Positions 1-8,898 of a DNA stretch of 50,833 bases are shown here, one piece after another; position 1 is the first letter of the stretch, and every line of letters begins with the position of its first letter. A program made the translations under genes and the position numbers. The stretch is from contig JAKLEZ010000035.1 in assembly GCA_022711465.1 (NCBI GenBank), positions 1 to 50,833 on the forward strand. The letters run 5' to 3'. The notes below the pieces were generated by a model, which was not told the DNA's origin, ran no database searches, and was given only the letters and a program-made list of their open reading frames with translations. Origin of the DNA: Planctomycetota bacterium (GTDB lineage: Bacteria > Planctomycetota > Phycisphaerae > UBA1845 > PWPN01).

Positions 1-84
1 GCCGCCTGCGATGTTCATGCCGAGGTCCGGAGAGCTCGCACTATCCACTCACTCGTGCGAGCGTGCTTGGATGGAGGTCACGTC

Positions 85-3000
85 ATGTCTCACCCGTCCG
101 CTACGATTCCGTCGACAACCATCGATGCTCTTGTGCCCGTTCGGGCAGGTGCCGCGCGATCGGCGTACTTTGGCGCGCCGATGCGAATCGCCTTCGCCGC
201 CGGCTGCGTGCTGATGCTTGCCGGCACGGCCGGGGCCGTGACGTTCACGACCGACACACTGATCGCGGCCGGCGATATGACCTACGATGGCCAGGACATC
301 ATCGTCGAGGGCTGCACGCTCACCGTGAACGGCGCCCACGAGTTCAGCGCGCTCGCTGTTCGACGCAACGCCAGCAACCAGCCTGGCGTGGTGACACACA
401 CGCCGGGATTCAGCGATGCCGGCGTGAATGGTCTCGCGTTGACCATCGCGGGCGATGTGCTCGTTCAGGGGGCCGAGGGCGACCTTGTGGCCAGCCGGAT
501 CGATGGGGATGGCAAGGGGTATGGCTCGGGAGCGGGTCCCGGAGCAGGGTCAGGAAACGGGAGCGAGTGGAGTCTGCGGGGTAGCGGAGGGGGCTACGGC
601 GGACGAGGCGGAGACTCGTTGCCTCCGCCGGGAACGACGTTCGGCGTTATTCCCGGGGGATCGACGTACGGTTCGGCAACGGAACCGGCAGACTTAGGCA
701 GCGGTGGCGGCGGGGGGTACGGGTGGACACTGGGTGGTTCCGGGGGTGGGGCGATTCGGTTGAGGGTGGACGGGACGCTGCAACTGGACGGGCGGCTGAG
801 TGTGAATGGCAACGCGGCCGGCGGGTTCTATGGCGGCGGGGGTTCGGGCGGGAGCGTTTATCTGAGGGTGGGTGCGCTGCAAGGCGCGGGGGTGATCTCG
901 GCCGACGGGGGCGCGGCTGGTGATGGCGACCGTGGCGGCGGCGGTGGTGGCGGACGAATTGGGGTTCACTATCAGACAGACAGCTTTGCGGGGACGACAT
1001 CGGCCCGGGGTGGAGCAGGCCGCAGCGGCGGTGCGGGAACGATGTTCCGTAAAGGGCCGGGGGATACGGTTGGGCACTTGGTGATTGATAACGGTGGCGT
1101 GGCGGGTGCGACGACGCCGGTCGGGGCCGGGGCTCCAGCATTTGAAACCATCGAGGTCCGGAACGGGGGCACACTGGCGGTTGGCGCGGGGGTCGTGCAG
1201 ATGGCCAGTGCGTTGACCGTTTCTGCGTATGGTGTGTTCCTGGTGGACCGGTCGGTGAGTGTGGGCAGCCTGCGAGTTGCCGCCGACGGACTGCTGACGC
1301 ATACGGCCGGGCATGCGGGTTTTGACTTCACGGTATCGGGTGACGCGGTGGTGGAGTCCGGGGCAGCCATTTCAGCGGATGGCAAAGGTCATGCATCGGG
1401 GGCTGGTTTGGGGGCGGGGTCAGGAAACGGGAGCGAGTGGAGTTTGCGGGGTAGCGGAGGGGGCTACGGCGGACGAGGTGGAGACTCGTTGCCTCCGCCG
1501 GGAACGACGTTCAGCGTTACTCCCGGGGGATCGACGTACGGTTCGGCAATGGAACCGGCAGACTTAGGCAGCGGTGGCGGCGGGGGGTACGGGTGGACAC
1601 TGGGTGGTTCCGGGGGTGGGGCGATTCGGTTGAGGGTGGACGGGACGCTGCAACTGGACGGGCGGCTGAGTGTGAATGGCAACGCGGCCGGCGGGTTCTA
1701 TGGCGGTGGGGGTTCGGGCGGGAGCGTTTATCTGAGGGTGGGTGCGCTGCAAGGCGCGGGGGTGATCTCGGCCGACGGGGGCGCGGCTGGTGATGGCGAC
1801 CGTGGCGGCGGCGGTGGTGGCGGACGAATTGCGGTTCACTATCAGACGGACAGCTTTGCGGGGACGACATCGGCGCGGGGTGGAGCAGGCCGCAGCGGCG
1901 GCGCGGGAACGATGTTCCGTAAAGGGCCGGGTGACGCGATCGGTCATTTGGTGGTCGATAACGGCGGCACGGCGGGTGCGACGACGCCAATCGGCGCTGG
2001 CGCCCCGGTGTTTGAGAGCATCGAAGTCCGGAACGGGGGTACGTTGTCGGTCGGCGCTGGGGTCGTGCAGATGGCCAGTGCGTTGACCGTTTCTGCGGGC
2101 GGCGTGTTCCTGCTGGATCGATCGGTCACCGTGGACAGTCTGCGAGTTGCCGCCGACGGACTGCTGACGCATACGGCCGGGCAGGCGGGTTTTGACTTCA
2201 CGGTATCGGGCGACGCGGTGGTGGAGTCCGGGGCGGCGATTTCGGCGGACGGTAAGGGGTATGGTTCCGATGCTGGTTCGGGGAAGGGTGAGTCTGGCAT
2301 TTACACGGGCGGCGGGGGCGGTTACGGGGGCACGGGCGGATCGGTGCCTGGCGGGCCCAGCGGGGGTGCAGTCTATGGTTCGTTGACCGAGCTGACGGAG
2401 TTGGGCAGCGGGGGCGGCCAGTCTACATACTCTCCCGCAGCCGGGGGCGCGGGGGGCGGTGCCCTTCGGCTGACGGTGGGCGGAACGCTGAGCGTGGACG
2501 GGAAATTGAGCGCCGACGGTCTGCCAGGCCCGGTGAACTTCTGGGGTGGCGGCGGTGGTGGCGGGGGCTCAGGCGGGAGCGTCTACCTGCGGGTTGGTGC
2601 GTTGGCCGGCAGTGGTGTGATCTCGGCCAACGGCGGCGTAGGTGCCGAGGGCAAGGCGGGCGGCGGCGGCGGCGGAAGAATCGCGATCCGTTACATCGAC
2701 ATGGCCGCATTCGATCCGGGGCGAATCAACGTGCAGGGCGGCAATGGTCTTCAAAACGGAAACCCAGGCACGATTTTCACGCGTCCGTGGGCACCGTATG
2801 TCGTGTCGCACAGCCCCTCGAAACTGGTTCTCTGGCGTCCTGACCATGTAGACCTCGATTTCGACTCAGAGTTGGATGCGGGTACGTTCACGACCGACGA
2901 TGTTACCTTAGTCCGGCCCAATGGTGAACGCTCCTCGACCATGGTGCCACCGCGTCGCCTGAAAGCGCGATCCTGGCGGGTGGGTTTTCCAGCACACGAG

Positions 3001-6000
3001 TCGGAAGGTGAGTACCACATCCTCGTGGGACCGAATATTGCGGACACACGAGGCCGCCTTATGAACCAGGACGGCGACGTGACCTTTGGTGAGGATCCTG
3101 AAGATGTGTATGACGCTTCGTTTCGCTACTTAAAGCCCAAGGAGCTTGCCCTGGACGTGCCAACGTCGGGCAGCTTCTCCTTCCCCAAGCAACCCGACTA
3201 CTACTACGTCACAGTCGCGTCCGGCCAGGATCTTGAAATCCGCCTCGATGATCTTGATGATACCGGGGCCAACGAGCTGTACGTTAGTTTCGAGGACACC
3301 CCAAGCCAGAGCCTGAGTGATTACCGCGGATCGGCGCAGCCCGTGGCCGACCAGGTCGTTCGAATTCCAGGAACACGTGCTGGCACGTACTACATCCTCG
3401 TGCAGGCGGCGGACGTGCCGGCACCGGGTCCGTCGGGGTACACGGCCACTGCCCGCTACCTGCCGTTGACGATTACTTCTGTCGAGCCGGACCGCGCCTA
3501 CAACGCCTCGCATAGACACGAACTCTCGACGATCCGGGGCACAGGCTTCGATCCAGCCGCGGCGGTCGTTTTGCGACGCGAAGGTGAGAGCGACATACAC
3601 CCGACAGATGTCCAGTGGGTCGATTCCGCCACGCTGTTTGCCCGATTCAACGTCACCGGCGCGCAGGCTGGTCAGTGGAATGCTGTGGTCACCAATCCAG
3701 ACGCCCAGACCGCAACGTATCCCTTTACCGTTTTCGAAGGTGGTGCACCCGAACTGAAGGCAGACCTGATCGTCTCGAGCCCGCTCGGCTTCCACATCCC
3801 CGCGACGCTCTACATCAACTACGCCAATGTGGGCACCGCCCCCATGCCCGCGCCGCTGCTCAGGCTGCAGGCGACACAGGGCACCTTGCTGACCGCCGAT
3901 CCCACTCTCCCTGCGGGGGGCCTGAGCAATTCAGTGCAAATGCTCGGTTTGGGCCCCGGACCCGACCCTGCCCTCTTGAACCCCGGTGAATCAGGACGCA
4001 TTGCGGTCTACTACCAGGGCTGTCAAACCTGGGTCTCACCTATCGAATTCACGCTGGGCGCACTGGCCGCTAACGAGACTACGCCAATCGACTGGGCTTC
4101 GATGAAAGAGGACCTGCGCCCGGACACGATGGCGGCCGACGCGTGGGATGCGATCTGGCCGATTCTGACAGGCCAACTCGGCTCGACCTGGGGCGATTAT
4201 GTGAGGGTGCTCGACGCAGACGCCGCATACCTCGATCAGCACGGCAGCCGCACGCACCAGGTTGAGAAGCTCCTGGCCTTCGAGATTGCCAAGGCCACCG
4301 GCGCAATCAGCCCTCGCGGCGCGCTGGCGGTGGCCGTGGACGCGTACGCGCCCGGCAGCGTGCTGCCGTTGGTTTTCGCGCGGGTCGCGCCGCAGTCGAT
4401 CGACCAGCGGTTTCGTCTGGGGCCGTTGGGGCGCGGCTGGTGGCACAACTTCGAGTATCGGCTCACGGTCCCGCAGGCCGGAGAGGTCGTTGTGCATGGT
4501 CCCGGGGGAGCGACCCGCACGTTCACAGACGTCTGGTGGCAGGGGCAGCGCCTGCCCGAGCCCGGCGACTACGGAGAGTTGACTCTCGACGCCGACGGTT
4601 ACCGCCTACGGGAAAAAAGCGGCCTCGTCTGGCGATTTGATGGTGCTGGCCGCTTGGATTATGTCGCGGAAACCAACGGGAACCGCCTGACAATGAGCTA
4701 TACAGGCGTCCTGTTGAGCAGCATCACGCACTCGAACGGGCAGGTTCTCCAGATCGTTTACGATGATGCCGGGCGGATCGCGCGCGTCGAGCATCGCTTG
4801 GCTGACAACTCGGTCCGGGCTACCTCGTACCAATACAACGGTGAGTACCTCCGCGCGGTCACCGACCCCGGGAGCGTGACGACCGAATACGATTACAGCC
4901 CGGTGGCGGGAAGCCCGGCCGACCACGCCTTACGGGCAATCACCTTCCCCGACGGCACGCACCGGTATTATGAATACGACGCGCTTGGCCGGCTCATCGC
5001 CCAATCGCGCGACGAGAACGCTGAACGCGTCCGGCTGTCCTACGACCCATCAGGGCGCGTGCAGGTTAAGGACGCCCTCAACGCGGCGACCTCGTTGCAC
5101 CCGGGCGCGTTCGGCGAGTTACTGGACATCACCGATCCGCTCGGGGCGAAGGCCCGACTTCGCTACGATGCCCTGCTGAACCTCACCGGGGCGGTGGGCC
5201 CTGAGAATCAGTCGGCGCAGTTTGAATACGACAGTAAGTCCAACCCGATCCGCATCACTGACCCGCTGTTGAACGTCATCTCGCTCGGCAACACCGGCGA
5301 CGGCAGCCGGCTCGACTGGCTCAGGGACGCTCGAGGCCACGTGACCGACTTCACTACTGATTCCCGCGGCGACCTCACCCAGATGACATATCCCGACGCG
5401 AGCAGCGAGCTGTTCGAGTACGATACGGCCGGGAACGTCACCAAGGTCACGAACCGTCGAGGTCAGCAGATCAACTTCCGGTATGAGGACACTCGGTGGA
5501 ACAGCCTCGTGACGCGCAAGGAATGGCGGGAGCCTTGGTCTCAGGATCCCGTTCGGACCACCGGCTACACTTATGACCTGCGCGGGAACCTCACCTCGGT
5601 GATCGACTCCGCGACCGGCACGATCGCGATGCAGTATGACCATCGCGATTTCCTCAAGCGGATCGACTATCCCGGCGGTGGCCCCGGCGGGCGATGGTTC
5701 GAGTTCGAGTACAACAACGCCGGCCGCCGGACTCAGCGGCGCGGCCACGACGGCTACGTGCTCAACTACGACTACGACACGGCAGGCCGGCTCGAGCAGC
5801 TGACCGACGGCAGCGGCGCCGAGATCATCCGTTACTTCTACGACGACGCCGGGCGCCTCAGCCGCGAAAACAAGGGCAACGGCACCTACACGACCTACGA
5901 ATACGATGCGGCTGGCCAAATCACGCACATGGTCAACTACGGCAAGGACGACGCCGTACAGTCGCGGTTCGATTATGTCTACGACGTCAACGGGAATCCC

Positions 6001-8418
6001 ACGTCGATGGCCACGCTGAACGGGACGTGGCAGTACGGCTATGACGCCCTCGGCCAGCTTACCCGCGTAAAGCACCCCGACGGCCATGTGGTCGAGTACC
6101 AGTATGACCCCGCGGGCAACCGGACGGTCGTAACGGATAACGGCACGTCGACCGCATACACGACAAACAATATGAACCAGTACACGCAGGTGGGCGGCGC
6201 GAGCTACACGTACGACGCCGACGGCAACATGACCTCAAAGACCGACGCGACCGGCACGACGACGTACACGTACGATATCGAGAACCGTCTTGTCCGCGTG
6301 GCCACGCCGACCGACGGCACGCGGGAGTATATCTACGATGCGCTCGGCAACCGCGTTGAGGTCAAGCACGACGGCGTCGCCACGCGCTACCTACATGACC
6401 CGATCGGGCTCGTCGATGTGGCCGCGGAGTACGATGGCAATGGTACCTTGGTTGCCCGCTACACGCACGGCCTCGGTCTCATCTCGCGCACCGGTGCCGC
6501 CGGCAACGCGGCCTTCTACTCCTACGATGCGATTGGCCACACGCGGCAAATGACCGACCCAGTTGGCGCCATTGCGAACAGCTACGACTACGACCCCTTT
6601 GGTGGTCCGTTACAGGCCAATGAGTCCCTCGCCAACACGTTCAGGTACATTGGCCGATGGGGCGTCAGCGACGACGGACGTTGCGGCTACTTCATGAGGA
6701 CAAGGTACTATATGCCAACATCTGGGAGGTTCATTACGTGTGATCCGGCTGGGATCCGCGGCGGTCTGAATCTATACTCCTATTGTGCAAATGACCCAGT
6801 AACGTACATCGATCCGCTGGGCCTTGATGTTATTCGAGTCAGTCTTCCTGTTGGCATAGTTGTCAGCCTGGGGTGGAATCGAGCGTCCGGCAAGCAGTAC
6901 ATTGGGATTGGATACTCGAAAGGGATACCTTCTCCGTCCGGTTATCTGTGGGCCGATGAGAATGACAATTGGGGAATTAACGGCGGTATTCAGGAAATCG
7001 GCAGCATATCCTACTCTTCCAAGGCCGCTCGTAGTGGGCTCTATGCAGAAGCTTGGCTTGGTTGTGGACTGATGGGGCATGTTTCTCAGTACCTGGGAGA
7101 CAAACAAGCAGATTCGGCATTCGGTATCGGATGGGGTGGAAGTGCTCAGATTGGCGTCATGTCCACAATGCCTCACCCACTGCTGTTTGTGTTCGGCGCC
7201 AGTGCCATCCCGCTTCAGGCTTACATCGACTACATAACCAGTGTCGTGCTTGCGTGGGACCCCAACGCCAAGATCGGTCCCCTCGGCTTCGGCACCGCCA
7301 ACCTCAAGGGTACGGATAAACCGTTGCCGTACGTCATCTACTTCGAGAACGACCCCGCCGCAACGGCTGCGGCGCGGGAGGTGTACATTATTGACCAGCT
7401 TCAGAACGCCCTCGACCCCGCCACATTCGAATTTGGTGAGCTCGGCTTCGGGCCGCACGTGGTCTCCGTGCCCGAAGGATTGCAGCACTACGAGACCAGA
7501 CTCGCCATCGACGGCTGGACCTGGAACGAGACCCAGGGGTGGCACACCGGCGAGACGCCGTTGACCGTCAACATCACCGTCGATCTGGATGCTGCAACAA
7601 GTACGGCCACGTGGCACCTTCAGACTCTCGATCCGAAGACCGGCCTGCCCCCGGAGGACGCTTACGCTGGCTTCCTGCCGCCAAACGACCCGGACTCCGA
7701 GACTCATCGCGGGGAAGGCCGCATCGGCTACGTCGTCAACGCCAGGCCGGGGCTACCCAGCGGCACCGAGATCCGCAACGTCGCCCAGATCCAGTTTGAC
7801 GGCGGCGAGATCATCGCCACCAACCAGGTTGATCCCCACGACCCGTCGCAGGGCACCGACCCCAACAAGGAGGCGCTGGTCACCATCGACGCCGGCGCGC
7901 CCTCCAGCCAGGTAACCGCCCTGCCGGCCACAACCTCGCAGTATCCCTTCGCGCTGGAGTGGACCGGCCAGGACGACGCCAACGGCTCGGGTGTCGCGGC
8001 GTACGACATCTACGTTTCCGTCGATGACGGCCCGTTCGGCCTGTGGTTGAGCACGGCCGAGACGTCGGCCCCCTTCCACGGCCAGTGGGGCCATCGCTAC
8101 GCCTTCTACAGCGTCGGCCGCGACAACGTTGGGCATTCGGAGACCGCCCCGCTGAACCCCGATAGCACCATCGCGCCCGATGCCGCCACCCTGGTGATTA
8201 CCGATCTGCCGATCGATTCGGACCGTGACGGCGACGTGGACCTGGATGACCTGGCGGCGATGCAGAGTTGCCTGTCCGGTCCCATGATTCCGCTCGCGCT
8301 GGGTTGCGAAAAGTTCGACCTGGACGGCGACAACGACGTCGACCAGTCCGACTTCGGCGTGTTTCAGCGCTGCTACAGCGGCGAGGGCAACCCGGCAGAC
8401 CCGGACTGCGCGGACTGA
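85..8418 (+). CDS. Giant secreted RHS/YD-repeat protein with glycine-rich repeats and dockerin-like C terminus
   Basis: The start chosen is ATG 85, preceded by GGAGG at 73-77; ATG 181 would give a more conventional signal peptide (MRIAFAAGCVLMLAGTAGA) but has no ribosome binding site. The protein has about 2777 residues. Visible order: signal region (to about 52); glycine-rich GGGGG/GSGGAIRL repeats (130-900); an SbsA-like Ig segment (905-1010); a pre-peptidase-like segment (1020-1130); an IPT/TIG-like domain (1126-1220); an RHS entry motif GPLGRGWWHNFEY (near 1440); many YD repeats (1510-2220) such as YDALGRL; the RHS core closing with DPxGL near 2247; about 140 unfamiliar residues; a conserved beta-rich stretch; an FN3-like domain; and two EF-hand-like loops (DRDGDVDLDD, DGDNDVDQSD) ending in CYSG. 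RHS shells normally enclose a C-terminal toxin, but here the chain runs another 530 residues into structural modules. A cell-surface role is likely; the cargo is unknown. Confidence 0.9.
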   Translation: MSHPSATIPSTTIDALVPVRAGAARSAYFGAPMRIAFAAGCVLMLAGTAGAVTFTTDTLIAAGDMTYDGQDIIVEGCTLTVNGAHEFSALAVRRNASNQPGVVTHTPGFSDAGVNGLALTIAGDVLVQGAEGDLVASRIDGDGKGYGSGAGPGAGSGNGSEWSLRGSGGGYGGRGGDSLPPPGTTFGVIPGGSTYGSATEPADLGSGGGGGYGWTLGGSGGGAIRLRVDGTLQLDGRLSVNGNAAGGFYGGGGSGGSVYLRVGALQGAGVISADGGAAGDGDRGGGGGGGRIGVHYQTDSFAGTTSARGGAGRSGGAGTMFRKGPGDTVGHLVIDNGGVAGATTPVGAGAPAFETIEVRNGGTLAVGAGVVQMASALTVSAYGVFLVDRSVSVGSLRVAADGLLTHTAGHAGFDFTVSGDAVVESGAAISADGKGHASGAGLGAGSGNGSEWSLRGSGGGYGGRGGDSLPPPGTTFSVTPGGSTYGSAMEPADLGSGGGGGYGWTLGGSGGGAIRLRVDGTLQLDGRLSVNGNAAGGFYGGGGSGGSVYLRVGALQGAGVISADGGAAGDGDRGGGGGGGRIAVHYQTDSFAGTTSARGGAGRSGGAGTMFRKGPGDAIGHLVVDNGGTAGATTPIGAGAPVFESIEVRNGGTLSVGAGVVQMASALTVSAGGVFLLDRSVTVDSLRVAADGLLTHTAGQAGFDFTVSGDAVVESGAAISADGKGYGSDAGSGKGESGIYTGGGGGYGGTGGSVPGGPSGGAVYGSLTELTELGSGGGQSTYSPAAGGAGGGALRLTVGGTLSVDGKLSADGLPGPVNFWGGGGGGGGSGGSVYLRVGALAGSGVISANGGVGAEGKAGGGGGGRIAIRYIDMAAFDPGRINVQGGNGLQNGNPGTIFTRPWAPYVVSHSPSKLVLWRPDHVDLDFDSELDAGTFTTDDVTLVRPNGERSSTMVPPRRLKARSWRVGFPAHESEGEYHILVGPNIADTRGRLMNQDGDVTFGEDPEDVYDASFRYLKPKELALDVPTSGSFSFPKQPDYYYVTVASGQDLEIRLDDLDDTGANELYVSFEDTPSQSLSDYRGSAQPVADQVVRIPGTRAGTYYILVQAADVPAPGPSGYTATARYLPLTITSVEPDRAYNASHRHELSTIRGTGFDPAAAVVLRREGESDIHPTDVQWVDSATLFARFNVTGAQAGQWNAVVTNPDAQTATYPFTVFEGGAPELKADLIVSSPLGFHIPATLYINYANVGTAPMPAPLLRLQATQGTLLTADPTLPAGGLSNSVQMLGLGPGPDPALLNPGESGRIAVYYQGCQTWVSPIEFTLGALAANETTPIDWASMKEDLRPDTMAADAWDAIWPILTGQLGSTWGDYVRVLDADAAYLDQHGSRTHQVEKLLAFEIAKATGAISPRGALAVAVDAYAPGSVLPLVFARVAPQSIDQRFRLGPLGRGWWHNFEYRLTVPQAGEVVVHGPGGATRTFTDVWWQGQRLPEPGDYGELTLDADGYRLREKSGLVWRFDGAGRLDYVAETNGNRLTMSYTGVLLSSITHSNGQVLQIVYDDAGRIARVEHRLADNSVRATSYQYNGEYLRAVTDPGSVTTEYDYSPVAGSPADHALRAITFPDGTHRYYEYDALGRLIAQSRDENAERVRLSYDPSGRVQVKDALNAATSLHPGAFGELLDITDPLGAKARLRYDALLNLTGAVGPENQSAQFEYDSKSNPIRITDPLLNVISLGNTGDGSRLDWLRDARGHVTDFTTDSRGDLTQMTYPDASSELFEYDTAGNVTKVTNRRGQQINFRYEDTRWNSLVTRKEWREPWSQDPVRTTGYTYDLRGNLTSVIDSATGTIAMQYDHRDFLKRIDYPGGGPGGRWFEFEYNNAGRRTQRRGHDGYVLNYDYDTAGRLEQLTDGSGAEIIRYFYDDAGRLSRENKGNGTYTTYEYDAAGQITHMVNYGKDDAVQSRFDYVYDVNGNPTSMATLNGTWQYGYDALGQLTRVKHPDGHVVEYQYDPAGNRTVVTDNGTSTAYTTNNMNQYTQVGGASYTYDADGNMTSKTDATGTTTYTYDIENRLVRVATPTDGTREYIYDALGNRVEVKHDGVATRYLHDPIGLVDVAAEYDGNGTLVARYTHGLGLISRTGAAGNAAFYSYDAIGHTRQMTDPVGAIANSYDYDPFGGPLQANESLANTFRYIGRWGVSDDGRCGYFMRTRYYMPTSGRFITCDPAGIRGGLNLYSYCANDPVTYIDPLGLDVIRVSLPVGIVVSLGWNRASGKQYIGIGYSKGIPSPSGYLWADENDNWGINGGIQEIGSISYSSKAARSGLYAEAWLGCGLMGHVSQYLGDKQADSAFGIGWGGSAQIGVMSTMPHPLLFVFGASAIPLQAYIDYITSVVLAWDPNAKIGPLGFGTANLKGTDKPLPYVIYFENDPAATAAAREVYIIDQLQNALDPATFEFGELGFGPHVVSVPEGLQHYETRLAIDGWTWNETQGWHTGETPLTVNITVDLDAATSTATWHLQTLDPKTGLPPEDAYAGFLPPNDPDSETHRGEGRIGYVVNARPGLPSGTEIRNVAQIQFDGGEIIATNQVDPHDPSQGTDPNKEALVTIDAGAPSSQVTALPATTSQYPFALEWTGQDDANGSGVAAYDIYVSVDDGPFGLWLSTAETSAPFHGQWGHRYAFYSVGRDNVGHSETAPLNPDSTIAPDAATLVITDLPIDSDRDGDVDLDDLAAMQSCLSGPMIPLALGCEKFDLDGDNDVDQSDFGVFQRCYSGEGNPADPDCAD
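541..1410 (+). repeat. 870-bp tandem duplication, unit 1
   Basis: Bases 541-1410 recur in frame as 1411-2280 with few changes. Landmarks keep an exact 870-base offset: caggaaacgg at 551 and 1421, tcgacgtacg at 661 and 1531, atggccagtg at 1201 and 2071. The unit codes for about 290 residues of glycine-rich solenoid. Confidence 0.92.
1411..2280 (+). repeat. 870-bp tandem duplication, unit 2
   Basis: Second copy of the 541-1410 unit. A more diverged, shorter third unit follows to about 2790, recognisable by the same GGGGYGG, SGGSVYLRVGAL and GGGGGGRIAI motifs, so expansion happened at least twice. Confidence 0.92.
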
Positions 8419-8898
8419 CGCGGCAGCGTCCTGACGGTCGTGATGGTATGCCTCCCCCGGCCAAGGCGGCCAGGCCTCGTGAGGGAGGACAGGACGCCGT
8501 ATGAACGGTTGGCCGGTGGTCCTCAGATGGCCGGGCTGGCGGTGTTGCGAAGGCTGTTCACCTCCATCCTGCTGCAACACATCCAGTGTCTCCGCCACGC
8601 CGAAGATGATTTGGTGCTTCCGGGATGACTTGGCAAGTCGCTCAACCTGACCCCGTTGTGACCACAGAGGGCGTACCCGGCGCCCACTGCGCAAACGGGG
8701 GCATCTCCAGGACTGTCGCGAGCCTGTGGCCTGCGGAGGGACGTTCTGGACACCCCCAGCGCTGCGGAGAAGCCCGAGAAGTGGTCGGTGCAGCGGGAGG
8801 CGAGCGATGCACAGTCGCCAGACACGGCCCGGCGGCGTAGCCGGGTACGGCAATCCGGGGAATCTCGGCTCAGGTTGATGGGGACGGGAGGGAAGATC
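8419..8898. other. Intergenic stretch without a recognisable gene
   Basis: No ORF here shows a family motif. A large imperfect GC-rich hairpin follows the RHS gene at about 8450-8490, closed by CCTCCC and GGGAGG, with no T-run after it; it may act as a terminator. The last 15 bases hold the ribosome binding site of the peptidase gene. Confidence 0.5.

Noticed and set aside
49..399. Minus-strand ORF opposite the start of the RHS gene
   Set aside because: It mirrors the coding frame of the RHS protein, has no ribosome binding site and no family motif. Similar antisense frames throughout the window are by-products of high GC content.
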